From: Neptunicella sp048268085
GTDB taxonomy: Bacteria; Pseudomonadota; Gammaproteobacteria; Enterobacterales; Alteromonadaceae
Assembly: GCF_048268085.1 (NCBI RefSeq)
Contig: NZ_JBLWWF010000015.1
Coordinates: 1 to 64,000 of the forward strand
Direction: 5' to 3'
DNA length: 64,000 bases
A program made the position numbers and the translations under genes. Below, piece by piece: positions 6,944 to 16,165 of this stretch. The number at the start of each line of letters is the position of its first letter. Position 1 is the first letter of the stretch. A model generated the notes under the pieces. That model was given only the letters and a program-made list of their open reading frames with translations, was not told where the DNA came from and ran no database searches.

Positions 6944-8691
6944 TGTTTTTTGTTTAACTGATTCAGTGTGTCCGACAAACTATTCAGTAAATGTTGATTT
7001 TTACTGACGACGGTATTGATTTCACTGGCAGAACTACTGGCTTTTGATGCCAGATTCCGCACTTCGTCGGCCACTACCGAGAAACCACGACCGGCTTCAC
7101 CGGCTCTGGCCGCTTCTATGGCTGCATTTAGAGCCAACAGATTCGTTTGTTCGGCAATGGCATTAATACTGGACACCATTTTGTTAATATTTTCACCGGA
7201 ACTGATCAGTTCCTTCATCACCGAATCACTATTTTTAACCACCATTTGCCGGTCGGTGATGTCTGAGCCATACATAATAATTTTTTGCACTTTACCATAC
7301 GGATCCTTGATGGCACTGAAGGTGGCTGCAATACCGAAATAGTGTGAGTCGATATTTATATCAATATCCTTGACCACACTTTGTTCATTCATGAGCAGAT
7401 CTTTTTGTTCGCTATCAAGATATTGTTCCCAGCTTTTAATCGCTTTACCAAATTTGTCGCTGGGAATATGTAATTGTTTATCCGAATAATGATTCATTTC
7501 GATCAATTTGCCATTTAAGTCCCATTCAATTAATAAGTTTGAACGACCAATGGCATCAAAACGGGTTTGAAATTCCAATGACGCGGATTTTACCTTGGTA
7601 ATGTCTGCCAAAATGGCAATAAAACCTTGATGGATACCATGTTTGTCATGCACCGGGTTGCTGGTGACTGACACCCAAATAGGGGTGTCATCTGCTCGAT
7701 GAATTTCAATTTCATCATAGAAGGCTCGTGGTAAATCCAGCTCATTTTCGATACGTTTACGCGTTTGTGGATCGGTTTTGGGACCGACTAAAATATCACG
7801 AGTTCTTCCTCCGATAGCTTCATCCGGACGGTAACCCGTCATACTGGTAAAGCCTTTATTGACATACTGAATAACACGCTCAGCATTGGTAATAATAACC
7901 GAGTTATCGGTTTCATTAGCCACCATGGAGAGGAGTTGAAATTCTTTGCGCTGTTCCACTTCCTCGGTTATGTCGTTAGCAAACTTGACCACTTTGAGGA
8001 TACGGCCATCGGGACTTTTGATTGGATTATAAGTGGCATGGATCCAGACTTCTTTGCCACTTTTGGTAATGCGTTTGTACTCGGCGGTTTGATACTGGCC
8101 ATCGTGTAGTCGTTTCCAAAAGGAGCGATAAGCTTCACTATTGGCCTCATCGGCAGCAACAAAAATTCTGTGATGTTTGCCTACGACTTCATCAAGACGA
8201 TAGCCCATTAAGGCTAAAAAATTATCGTTGGCATGCAGTATTTTTCCATCAATATCGAACTCTATGACAGCCTGCGCACGATGGATTGCTTGCAATTGTG
8301 ATTGATAGTTGGCTTTGTCGATTACTTGTTGGGTAACATCGGAAGCAAATTTGATAATCCGCTCTACTTTGCCATTTTTGATTATGGGGGTGTAGGACGC
8401 TTGTATCCAAACATCCTTGCCGGTTTTGCTGATCCGTTTAAATTCACCTGTTTGCGATTTTCCTTGACGCAAGTTTATCCAGAATTTTTCATACTCAGCA
8501 CTGTTTGCAGTGTTCGGATCGACAAAAATTTTGTGATGTTTACCTACTACTTCATTAAGGCTATAGCCCATCAGGTTAAGGAAGTTGGCATTGGCCGTTT
8601 GAATGATTCCCTCCAGGGAAAACTGAATGACGGCCTGTGTCTCATTGATGGCCTTAACAATGTCATCTGAATTCGATTTACGGTTGAACAT
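6940..8691 (-). CDS. Soluble PAS-PAS-PAS-PAS methyl-accepting chemotaxis-like receptor
   Basis: A 583-aa cytoplasmic protein with no transmembrane segment. Four PAS domains occupy about residues 5-125, 128-248, 250-370 and 372-490. The first two are near-duplicates (both contain GKHH[KR]IFV and KR[IT][ST]K[TS]GK[DE]VWI), pointing to an internal duplication. The C-terminus has the highly conserved receptor hairpin tip (AEQTNLLALNAAIEAARAGEAGRGF), which binds CheA/CheW, but the whole signalling region is only about 90 residues and ends soon after the tip. There is no HAMP domain. This recalls BdlA-type soluble redox or energy sensors, whose PAS domains may hold heme or FAD; cofactor here is inferred only. 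Confidence 0.88.
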   Translation of the reverse strand: MFNRKSNSDDIVKAINETQAVIQFSLEGIIQTANANFLNLMGYSLNEVVGKHHKIFVDPNTANSAEYEKFWINLRQGKSQTGEFKRISKTGKDVWIQASYTPIIKNGKVERIIKFASDVTQQVIDKANYQSQLQAIHRAQAVIEFDIDGKILHANDNFLALMGYRLDEVVGKHHRIFVAADEANSEAYRSFWKRLHDGQYQTAEYKRITKSGKEVWIHATYNPIKSPDGRILKVVKFANDITEEVEQRKEFQLLSMVANETDNSVIITNAERVIQYVNKGFTSMTGYRPDEAIGGRTRDILVGPKTDPQTRKRIENELDLPRAFYDEIEIHRADDTPIWVSVTSNPVHDKHGIHQGFIAILADITKVKSASLEFQTRFDAIGRSNLLIEWDLNGKLIEMNHYSDKQLHIPSDKFGKAIKSWEQYLDSEQKDLLMNEQSVVKDIDINIDSHYFGIAATFSAIKDPYGKVQKIIMYGSDITDRQMVVKNSDSVMKELISSGENINKMVSSINAIAEQTNLLALNAAIEAARAGEAGRGFSVVADEVRNLASKASSSASEINTVVSKNQHLLNSLSDTLNQLNKKH

Positions 8692-8969
8692 AATAATGTC
8701 ACTTCTCCATTATGAACAATGACTTAACTATATAAGGTTCAACTGTTAAGCGTAGACAGTATTTTGCTAAATGCTATTTAGTCATTACTTTAATGTATGG
8801 ATTAAGACTCGAATTATTCTTATAAATCAATACGGAACGTGAATTGCTAACTGTTCGTTTTTTGCAGTTAACAATACATGAATGTTAATAACGAAGTGTT
8901 CTATAAGAGCGATGTGAAACTTATTAGTGTTTGGTTTTTTTAGTCTTTTAATGGTTATTTCTGTTTATA

Positions 8970-9016
8970 TTGACCTAATTGCAACAAATCTATAACATGC
9001 ATGTAAGCGCTTTCAT
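8970..9016 (+). promoter_or_regulatory. LacI-type operator and promoter of the beta-glucosidase operon
   Basis: TTGACC (8970-8975) and TAACAT (8993-8998) are separated by 17 bp and make a good sigma-70 promoter. Two bases after the -10 box is the palindrome ATGTAAGCGCTTTCAT (9001-9016), which has the central CG step and AGCGCT core of LacI/PurR-family operators and would cover the transcription start. The same palindrome recurs with the same placement before the TonB receptor gene. The rest of 8692-9117 is AT-rich with no convincing gene. Confidence 0.8.
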
Positions 9017-9117
9017 TTTTTGTTTGCAGTTTAATCGACAGGAAGTGTCAAATAAATACGCCCGGGGTCAGCAATGACATTGTTTCCACTCTTTACCGTT
9101 AAGTAGCCTTAGCCATC

Positions 9118-10476
9118 ATGAAAATATCTTTACCCGTAGAGTCGATCTTAAACACAAAGCAATTTACTTTTGGTGTCGCCACTGCATCATTCCAAATAGA
9201 AGGGGCTGCAGAGTCTCGACTTGACTGCATTTGGGATACTTTTTGTGCGACTGAGAATAAAATCAAGGATCAGTCGAATGGTTTGGTTGCTTGTGATCAT
9301 ATTAATTTATGGCAGCAAGACGTTGAGTTAATCGACAGCTTAGGTGTTGATGCTTATCGTTTTTCAGTTTCATGGCCACGGGTTATCAATCGTGATGGCA
9401 GTTTGAATCAACAAGGTGTCGATTTTTATATCGGTTTACTGGATCGGTTAATTGAAAAGGGGATTAAGCCTTTTGTCACCTTGTATCATTGGGATTTACC
9501 ACAATTTCTGGAAGATGAAGGTGGCTGGTTAAATCGTCAAACTGCATTTCATTTTCGTGATTATGTGGAGCTGATTAGTCAAGCCTTTGGTGACAGGGTG
9601 TACTCTTACGCTACGTTAAACGAACCTTTTTGTAGCGCTTATCTGGGTTACGAAATTGGTATTCATGCGCCCGGTAAAGTCGGCAAACAATATGGTAAAA
9701 AAGCGGCTCATCACTTGTTATTAGCCCATGGCTTAGCGATGCAGGTTTTACGTAAAACCAGTCCAAAGGCGCTCAATGGCATTGTACTCAACTTTAGCCC
9801 TTGTTATGCCGAAAAAGACACCGCTGAAGATAGGGCTGCTGCCCAGTTGGCCGATCAGCACTTTAATCAGTGGTATATTCGCCCATTGATGGAAGGACGT
9901 TACCCAGACATTATTGAGCAACTTCCCGAGTTACATAAACCGGATATAGAGCCGGGAGATTTAGCCATTATTGCCCAACCGTTGGATTATATCGGAATTA
10001 ACTATTACACCCGGGAAGTGTATAAAGCAGATGCTAAAGATGGCTTTGCTAACGTAGAAAAAACAATTATGCCGCTAACCGAAATGGGCTGGGAAGTCTA
10101 TCCACAAGGCTTGACAGATATTTTGGTTTCACTACATCAACGTTATCAGTTGCCACCCGTTTATATTACCGAAAATGGTGCGGCGATGGCGGATAAGCTC
10201 GAAAACGGTCAAGTGAATGATGTGGATCGAGTCGCATATTTTGATAGCCATTTGAATGCAGTTAATCAGGCGATCGAGCAAGGCGTCAACATACAGGGCT
10301 ATTTTGCCTGGAGTTTAATGGATAACTTCGAGTGGGCCGAAGGCTATGAAAAGCGCTTCGGTATTGTCTATGTGGATTACGTTAGTCAACAACGTACAAT
10401 TAAAGCTAGTGGTCTGGCCTATAAAGATTTTGTCTCGCAGCGCCATGATACAACTCGTTCAACTTCTTCATATTAA
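9118..10476 (+). CDS. GH1 family beta-glucosidase
   Basis: A 452-aa glycoside hydrolase of family 1, (beta/alpha)8 barrel, retaining mechanism. The acid/base glutamate lies in TLNEP (E169) and the nucleophile in ITENG (E352); the N-terminal FTFGVATASFQIEGA motif and the aglycone/glucose-contact segment SWSLMDNFEWAEGY-like (here AWSLMDNFEWAEGY) are family signatures. No signal peptide, so it hydrolyses imported cellobiose or other beta-glucosides in the cytoplasm. The next gene is a sugar symporter and the third a LacI regulator, forming a compact operon under the operator at 9001-9016. The ribosome site is weak. Confidence 0.95.
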   Translation: MKISLPVESILNTKQFTFGVATASFQIEGAAESRLDCIWDTFCATENKIKDQSNGLVACDHINLWQQDVELIDSLGVDAYRFSVSWPRVINRDGSLNQQGVDFYIGLLDRLIEKGIKPFVTLYHWDLPQFLEDEGGWLNRQTAFHFRDYVELISQAFGDRVYSYATLNEPFCSAYLGYEIGIHAPGKVGKQYGKKAAHHLLLAHGLAMQVLRKTSPKALNGIVLNFSPCYAEKDTAEDRAAAQLADQHFNQWYIRPLMEGRYPDIIEQLPELHKPDIEPGDLAIIAQPLDYIGINYYTREVYKADAKDGFANVEKTIMPLTEMGWEVYPQGLTDILVSLHQRYQLPPVYITENGAAMADKLENGQVNDVDRVAYFDSHLNAVNQAIEQGVNIQGYFAWSLMDNFEWAEGYEKRFGIVYVDYVSQQRTIKASGLAYKDFVSQRHDTTRSTSSY

Positions 10477-10485
10477 GGGCTGACC

Positions 10486-11814
10486 ATGCTGACTATTAAA
10501 GAAAAAATTGCTTACGGATTGGGTGATACAGCCAGTAATATCGTGTTTCAAACGGTGATGTTATTTTTGTCATTTTTCTATACGGATGTATTTGGTATTT
10601 CACCGGCTATTGTTGGAACATTATTTTTAGTGGTGCGTATTTTTGATGCGGTTACCGATCCGTTGATGGGAGCGATGACCGATAGAACCAATACTAAATA
10701 TGGAAAATTCCGGCCGTATTTATTGTGGATGGCGTTACCCTTTGGCGTTATCAGCGTTTTAGCGTTTACCACACCAGACTTATCGGATCAGGGCAAAGTG
10801 ATTTATGCGTTTGTCACTTATGCATTGTTGATGGCAGCCTATACGGCAATTAATATTCCTTATTCCGCTTTAGGTGGGGTGTTAACCGCGGATCCTAAAG
10901 AACGGGTCTCGGTGCAATCATATCGTTTTGTCTTTGGTATGTTAGGTGGCTTACTGGTTACCGCCTTTACGTTGCCTTTAGTCGAATGGTTTGGGCATGG
11001 AGACAAAGCCAAGGGGTATCAACTTACAATTGCAGCCATGAGTGCGTTAGGCGTGTTGATGTTTATCGTGTGCTTTGCCGGTACCAGGGAACGCGTTTTT
11101 CCACCCAAGTCGCAAGATTCCAGCTTTAAGAATGATTTAAGATGCCTGTGGCAAAATGATCAATGGCGCATTTTAAGCGTGGCGGCACTCTTTGTCTTAT
11201 TCGGTATTGTGATGCGTAATACGGTCGCTATTTATTACGTTAAATATTATCTGGGTCGTGAAGATATGATCACTCAATTTGTCACTATTGGCATGATAGG
11301 TAATATTCTGGGTTGTGCTGTAGCGCAGCCTTTGACGAAATATGTGTGCAAGGTGAAAGCCTATATCGTATTGCAAGTGATCTCTGCGGTGATCTGCGTA
11401 TTAAGTTATTTTATTGGCAGTGATCAGATGATGTTAGCTACGGTCGTGTTTTTTGTCTGGAGCTTTTTATTGCAAATGGCGACTCCGTTACTATGGGCCA
11501 AAATGGCCGATACCGTTGATTATGGTCAATGGAAAACGGGAGTGAGGATCACTGGTATGACTTATTCGTCCATCGTATTTTTTATTAAAATGGGATTGGC
11601 TATTGGTGGAGCCGTGGTGGGATGGTTATTGGCTTATTATGGTTATCAGGCGGATATGGAACAGACCGCTGAAGCAAAACACGGAATCTTACTCTGTTTT
11701 ACGGTTTATCCGGCCGTTGGTTTTATCATTGTGGCTTGGGTGATGCGCCGATATAAGTTAAATAATCAACAAATCAATAAAATTCAAACGGAATTACCTA
11801 ATATTGCAGTATAG
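10486..11814 (+). CDS. GPH-family (glycoside-pentoside-hexuronide) cation symporter
   Basis: A 442-aa membrane protein with about 12 transmembrane segments. The N-terminus (KEKIAYGLGDTASNIVFQ) and the loop FDAVTDPLMGAMTDRTNTKYGKFRPYLLW are hallmarks of the GPH/MelB-like sugar:cation symporters. Placed 9 bp after the GH1 gene, it most likely brings a beta-glucoside such as cellobiose across the inner membrane to the beta-glucosidase. Substrate is inferred from context. Confidence 0.92.
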   Translation: MLTIKEKIAYGLGDTASNIVFQTVMLFLSFFYTDVFGISPAIVGTLFLVVRIFDAVTDPLMGAMTDRTNTKYGKFRPYLLWMALPFGVISVLAFTTPDLSDQGKVIYAFVTYALLMAAYTAINIPYSALGGVLTADPKERVSVQSYRFVFGMLGGLLVTAFTLPLVEWFGHGDKAKGYQLTIAAMSALGVLMFIVCFAGTRERVFPPKSQDSSFKNDLRCLWQNDQWRILSVAALFVLFGIVMRNTVAIYYVKYYLGREDMITQFVTIGMIGNILGCAVAQPLTKYVCKVKAYIVLQVISAVICVLSYFIGSDQMMLATVVFFVWSFLLQMATPLLWAKMADTVDYGQWKTGVRITGMTYSSIVFFIKMGLAIGGAVVGWLLAYYGYQADMEQTAEAKHGILLCFTVYPAVGFIIVAWVMRRYKLNNQQINKIQTELPNIAV

Positions 11815-11858
11815 TGTCGACATAAAATGATGTAGTTTTCGTTAAGGAACAACAATAT

Positions 11859-12863
11859 ATGGCAACAATATATGAAGTTTCCAAATTGGCAGGGGTTTCT
11901 CTAGCAACGGTATCCAGAGTTACCAATGGCATCTCTTCGGTGTCAGAGAAAACCCGCCAAAAAGTATTAGATGCGATGGATGAACTCAATTACCGACCTA
12001 ACTCTATCGCTCAATCACTGGCTTCAAATAAAACTGACACTATTGGTTATGTTGTACCGGAATTACACGGTTCTTTCTTTGGCTCGATGATGTCCGGGTC
12101 GGACAAGGTATTGCGTTCCGCCGGAAAACATATGTTTATCGCCCCCGGACACAGTAATGAAAAAGACGAAAAAGAAGCCATTGAAGTGTTATTGGGGCGT
12201 CGTTGTGATGCTCTTATTCTGCATTTAGAAGCAATTAGTGATGACTACCTGATTGATTTAGCGAAAGAAAACGTACCTTTTGTGGTGGTTAACCGTTATA
12301 TCGAGTCAATCTCTGAAAATTGTATCAGTATGGACAACCGTTTAGGGGGCTATTTGGCAACCCAAGAGCTGATTAAACACGGTCATCGCTCAATTGCGTA
12401 TATTGCCGGTTCACTATGGAAAGCGGATGCTAGAGAGCGCTTGGAAGGACATAAAAAAGCCCTGCAAGAAGCGAATATTCCTTATGATGACAGTTTGATG
12501 TATGAGGGGGACTTTCAGGGGCATGCTGGAGAAGAAGGGATCAGAGCGCTATTTAAACAAGGTAAGCCTTTTACCGCTGTTGCTTGTGCAAACGATGAAA
12601 TGGCCTCGGGTGCAATTAATGCAATTCGGGAAGAAAACCTCAATATCCCCGAAGATATTTCGGTGGTCGGATTCGATAACGTTGAATACAGTAATTATCT
12701 CACTCCTAAATTAACCACTATTCATTATCCCATGGATGACATAGGTAAAATGGCGGCCAGCTGGATTTTAAATAAAGTCTACGATCGTCGTGCGATGGAA
12801 TTAACTCATATTGTACAGCCTAAGCTTATCGTTCGTCATAGTGTCGCGGCCCCGAAAAGCTGA
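11859..12863 (+). CDS. LacI family transcriptional repressor of the beta-glucoside island
   Basis: A 334-aa LacI/GalR regulator: helix-turn-helix and hinge at residues 1-60 (TIYEVSKLAGVSLATVSRVTNG, then YRPNSIAQSLAS) and a periplasmic-binding-like effector domain. AAGGAA precedes the ATG. It is the third gene of the beta-glucoside operon, so it probably senses the sugar or its intracellular product and binds the AGCGCT palindromes at 9001, 18526, 21694 and 21737. That assignment is inference from co-location; its own gene would be autoregulated through the operator at 9001. Confidence 0.93.
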   Translation: MATIYEVSKLAGVSLATVSRVTNGISSVSEKTRQKVLDAMDELNYRPNSIAQSLASNKTDTIGYVVPELHGSFFGSMMSGSDKVLRSAGKHMFIAPGHSNEKDEKEAIEVLLGRRCDALILHLEAISDDYLIDLAKENVPFVVVNRYIESISENCISMDNRLGGYLATQELIKHGHRSIAYIAGSLWKADARERLEGHKKALQEANIPYDDSLMYEGDFQGHAGEEGIRALFKQGKPFTAVACANDEMASGAINAIREENLNIPEDISVVGFDNVEYSNYLTPKLTTIHYPMDDIGKMAASWILNKVYDRRAMELTHIVQPKLIVRHSVAAPKS

Positions 12864-12871
12864 ATTTGTTA

Positions 12872-13582
12872 TTATTGAAAATCGACAAAAATATTAGCGG
12901 TTAGGCGACCTGTTACAGGCGAAGCATCAATATCCTTATCTAATTCAACTAGTCCGGTATGGAGCAGATAGCCAGGGTAAATGGCTAACCGGTTCGGCTT
13001 ATATTCAATCTGGCTGTATAACTCGTAATGGTCATTACTTTGGGTGCAATATTCCATCGGTGGTTCGCCATGCTGTTGAATAAATTGTTGAGCTGATTTG
13101 ACGTACTTGGCTTTCGTCGCAGGGGTAACGCATTCTGTGCCGCTTGGACGATGCCGAAAAAAGCCGGTATTGCCATGAGGCCTTTCATTTAAATAATGGA
13201 TCACCGCAAAATAATATGGCTGTATGCTGTCAAAATGGGGCATACGTTGCACCAATTCTAACTCGTTAGGTTGATGTGTGATCAGTGAATAATAGGTCGC
13301 TTGGGGTTTAAGGTTTAAGTGCTGCGGAACCTGATATAACTGACACATTTGCAGATAAACACTTTGCAGCACCTTGATAACATAAGCACGGGGCAGGGAA
13401 GCGCGGTTACCCGGATAATAGGTACTTGCCTGATCAAACTGGGCAAATTCACACGCATGGCCAATAACCGGACGGGTATCGACTAAAAAGTCATCAATTA
13501 GCATAATTGGGGTTTGTTGATGACCAATTCGCTTAACCTGAATTTTTAATTGCGGATTAATGATACAGTTATCCGTTGACAT
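12872..13582 (-). CDS. DUF6445-like 2-oxoglutarate/Fe(II) oxygenase-type protein
   Basis: A 236-aa soluble protein, last gene of the halogenase operon. The pattern H116-x-D118, then H208 and R226, fits the Fe(II)-binding H-x-D...H triad and the 2-oxoglutarate-binding arginine of the double-stranded beta-helix oxygenases, and size and context match DUF6445, a family repeatedly found beside SapC and tryptophan-halogenase genes. ATG 13582 is preferred over the GTG one codon upstream because GGAAG lies 7 nt before it. Its 3' end nearly abuts the convergent LacI gene (8 bp). Substrate unknown; hydroxylation of a small aromatic or a peptide is possible. Confidence 0.78.
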   Translation of the reverse strand: MSTDNCIINPQLKIQVKRIGHQQTPIMLIDDFLVDTRPVIGHACEFAQFDQASTYYPGNRASLPRAYVIKVLQSVYLQMCQLYQVPQHLNLKPQATYYSLITHQPNELELVQRMPHFDSIQPYYFAVIHYLNERPHGNTGFFRHRPSGTECVTPATKAKYVKSAQQFIQQHGEPPMEYCTQSNDHYELYSQIEYKPNRLAIYPGYLLHTGLVELDKDIDASPVTGRLTANIFVDFQ

Positions 13583-13603
13583 CACAGTACTTCCGATTCT
13601 TTA

Positions 13604-15094
13604 TTATTGCTCGCCTGCAGGGCAGTAGTGACGGATAAAATCAAGATGATCTGGCCATTTGCCGACTTTGCGTTTTACACCGTCTTTAACCGTTTTGAGA
13701 AATGATTGCAGTTCCTCGTCACTCATTAAATCAACAATCGGATGATATTGCTCCGGCATTAGCCCCTGTCCCAGCATGACTTGTACCCACGAAGTTTCAC
13801 CAAATAGCTCATTGGGTTGTTTGAGTGCCTTGGCGCTTTGTCTGAACAACTCCATGCGGTGTTTTAAACTTTCCGGAATGGGGATAGAGCGGCAGTAGCG
13901 CCAAAACGGGCTGTCGGTTCTGTCGGTTAAATAATAATGCAGGATCACAAAGTCTTTAATATTATCAATCTCGGTCTGGGTCTGCTGATTGAATTCATCC
14001 ACTTGAGCAGAATTGATACCATTGGACGGAAACATCAGCATTAGGCGTACAATTGACTGTTGAATAAGATGGATACTGGTGGATTCCAGTGGCTCAATAA
14101 AGCCGGATGATAGGCCAATGGCCACACAGTTTTTATTCCAGTGTTTACGTCGTACTCCGGTGCGAAACTTGATGACTCGCGGCTCGTTGAGCAACTCACC
14201 CTCGATGTTGTTAAGGAGCAATTGTTTGGCATCATCATCAGACAGATAACGACTACAAAATACTAAGCCATTTCCCGTCCTGTTTTGTAACGGAATACGC
14301 CATTGCCAACCTGAATCATGGGCGATAGAGCGTGTATAGGGGACGGGTTTGTTGATGGTGGTGGTTTGCACGGCAATGGCGCTATCACAGGGTAATAAAT
14401 GGCTCCAATCTTCGTAGCCGGTATGTAATGCCTGTTCAATTAATAATCCTTTAAATCCGGTGCAATCGATAAACAAGTCGCCGTCGATTTGTTGGCCTGA
14501 TGCCAGGGTTAATGACTGAATATGGCCGTTGTCTTCACGCAGGTTAACTTGCTGTATTTTGCCTTCAACGCGCTGGCAACCGTGTTTCTCGGCTAACTCG
14601 CGCAGGAATTTGGCATACAATCCGGCATCAAGGTGAAAGGCATAATTTTTATCTTGATTAGCCAAAACGGCAAAGCGCCCTTCGCGACAAGCCAGATGCT
14701 CCGGTATATAGTCACCCAGTTCCGAGACCAGATTTTGTTTCAGTCCCCTGAGCCAGAAATGCTGAAAACCGGCAGCCCAGCAATCCTGACCAAGAAAGCC
14801 GAAAGAGTGAATGTAGTCTTGCTCCACGTCTTTCCAATTTTCAAAGGCAATACCTAACTTGAATGTGGCATTGGTTGCGGCCATAAATTCCGCTTCGTTG
14901 ATGCCGAGTAATTTATGAAATACCAGCAAGGTGGGGATAGTCGCTTCACCCACACCTACGGTAGGGATATCATCTGATTCAATCAGCGTGATATTCAGAT
15001 TTTTACCTAATAACTTGCTTAGTGCTGCCGCGCACATCCAGCCTGCGGTGCCGCCACCTGCGATGATGACATTGTTAATTTTAGCGTTGTTCAT
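13604..15094 (-). CDS. Flavin-dependent tryptophan halogenase-like protein (canonical motifs)
   Basis: A 496-aa FAD-type halogenase. The FAD-binding GGGTAG is at residues 13-18, the catalytic lysine falls at K79 in TFKLG (same number as in PrnA/RebH), the halogenase signature WxWxIP is intact as WQWRIP at 263-268, and FIEPLEST at 332-339 carries the conserved active-site glutamate region. Such enzymes use FADH2, O2 and halide to make HOCl/HOBr, which is relayed to lysine. Related halogenases in TonB-receptor loci of Brevundimonas and Xanthomonas (for example BrvH) halogenate free indole in vitro, but their natural substrate is unknown. No flavin reductase gene is nearby. Confidence 0.9.
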   Translation of the reverse strand: MNNAKINNVIIAGGGTAGWMCAAALSKLLGKNLNITLIESDDIPTVGVGEATIPTLLVFHKLLGINEAEFMAATNATFKLGIAFENWKDVEQDYIHSFGFLGQDCWAAGFQHFWLRGLKQNLVSELGDYIPEHLACREGRFAVLANQDKNYAFHLDAGLYAKFLRELAEKHGCQRVEGKIQQVNLREDNGHIQSLTLASGQQIDGDLFIDCTGFKGLLIEQALHTGYEDWSHLLPCDSAIAVQTTTINKPVPYTRSIAHDSGWQWRIPLQNRTGNGLVFCSRYLSDDDAKQLLLNNIEGELLNEPRVIKFRTGVRRKHWNKNCVAIGLSSGFIEPLESTSIHLIQQSIVRLMLMFPSNGINSAQVDEFNQQTQTEIDNIKDFVILHYYLTDRTDSPFWRYCRSIPIPESLKHRMELFRQSAKALKQPNELFGETSWVQVMLGQGLMPEQYHPIVDLMSDEELQSFLKTVKDGVKRKVGKWPDHLDFIRHYCPAGEQ

Positions 15095-15133
15095 TCGGGA
15101 TTCTTCCTCAAAAAATGGTCCGAAGTCAGCCGG

Positions 15134-16150
15134 TTACACTTTTAATTTATTTAGCAATTCTGCGCGTAATTTTCGGGCTGAAACAGGATCTAATGGCTGG
15201 CTTAGCATGCCTTTGACCGCATCCGGGATATGGTCCATATCGCCTGGCTGATGTTCAAAAATATAATAATCAAACAAGGCCTTCCATGCTTTGCGTTGTG
15301 CTGGGGGTAAGTTACGTAGACTCAATATCGCCAATTTAAGAGCATTTTCGGGGCGGCCCATATAAGCAGGACTGTCACGCCACCAATGAGTCACCAGTAC
15401 GTTAAATGGTGTGAGTGCCTCTACATGATGCCACCACATCCCAGGTAAATATAACGCATCACCGGGTTCAAGATCGGCCACTAAGGCCGCCTCCATGGCC
15501 TGTTTAAATTTAGGAAACTTGTCCAGATCGGGATTGGCAAAATCCACCAGACTAATATCCTGGCCGCCGGGTGATAACTCCATTGGACCCACATATAAGT
15601 TACTTACCTGTTCGGGGGGGAACAAGGTGTAGCGTCGCCGTCCGACGGCACAACAAGCCAAATTATTGGGAAAATCATAATGGGCTGCGATGCGGCTGCG
15701 ATTGCCAATCCAGATATTGGTTAGTGGTTGTAAGTGTTCCAGGCCAACCGGATTTTGTTCAGCGAAACCGGGTAACCAGTTATTTACTGCTGCTGATGCC
15801 ACATAAATAGTTGGGGGCTTTGGATCATGCTGATGATCAAATATACGTTGCAGGATCTGGTTTAGATCAGCTTTGACGCCATTGCAGTTAAAACCTGTCA
15901 TGTCATCGTTATAAAATACTCGCCCCTCAACATCAGGTTCACCATAGGCGGTAAATACCAGAGTTCCGTTGTACAAACTACGTAAATACTCTGCGGCTTT
16001 GTCGGACGAATTCAAACCAGCCTGAACGATTGGCCAATGCTTAACAAACCCTTTTAGTACAACCGGATCATCCGATGACAACAGATCATCGGGAAACTGC
16101 CCTGGAGAGCAGTCGTCACGTTGTGCTACTTTTGCAGATACTGACAACAT
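15134..16150 (-). CDS. Cupin-like (cupin_8/JmjC-type) Fe(II) oxygenase
   Basis: A 338-aa protein of the cupin_8/JmjC-like family. The metal triad is visible as H157-x-D159 (AAHYDFPNN) and the distal histidine in GMWWHH (241/242); the segment RRRYTLFPPEQ and DLEPGDALYLPGMWWHHV are strong family signatures of FIH-like 2-oxoglutarate hydroxylases. Known members hydroxylate peptide or protein side chains, so a peptide substrate in this operon is plausible. Spaced 15 bp after the SapC-like gene and 39 bp before the second halogenase. Confidence 0.88.
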   Translation of the reverse strand: MLSVSAKVAQRDDCSPGQFPDDLLSSDDPVVLKGFVKHWPIVQAGLNSSDKAAEYLRSLYNGTLVFTAYGEPDVEGRVFYNDDMTGFNCNGVKADLNQILQRIFDHQHDPKPPTIYVASAAVNNWLPGFAEQNPVGLEHLQPLTNIWIGNRSRIAAHYDFPNNLACCAVGRRRYTLFPPEQVSNLYVGPMELSPGGQDISLVDFANPDLDKFPKFKQAMEAALVADLEPGDALYLPGMWWHHVEALTPFNVLVTHWWRDSPAYMGRPENALKLAILSLRNLPPAQRKAWKALFDYYIFEHQPGDMDHIPDAVKGMLSQPLDPVSARKLRAELLNKLKV

Positions 16151-16165
16151 AATGGCGGAACGTCT

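Noticed and set aside
9074..9106. Ten-codon frame before the beta-glucosidase gene
   Set aside because: It has GGGG a few bases upstream, but there is no homology, no terminator/anti-terminator pair and no reason to call it a leader peptide.
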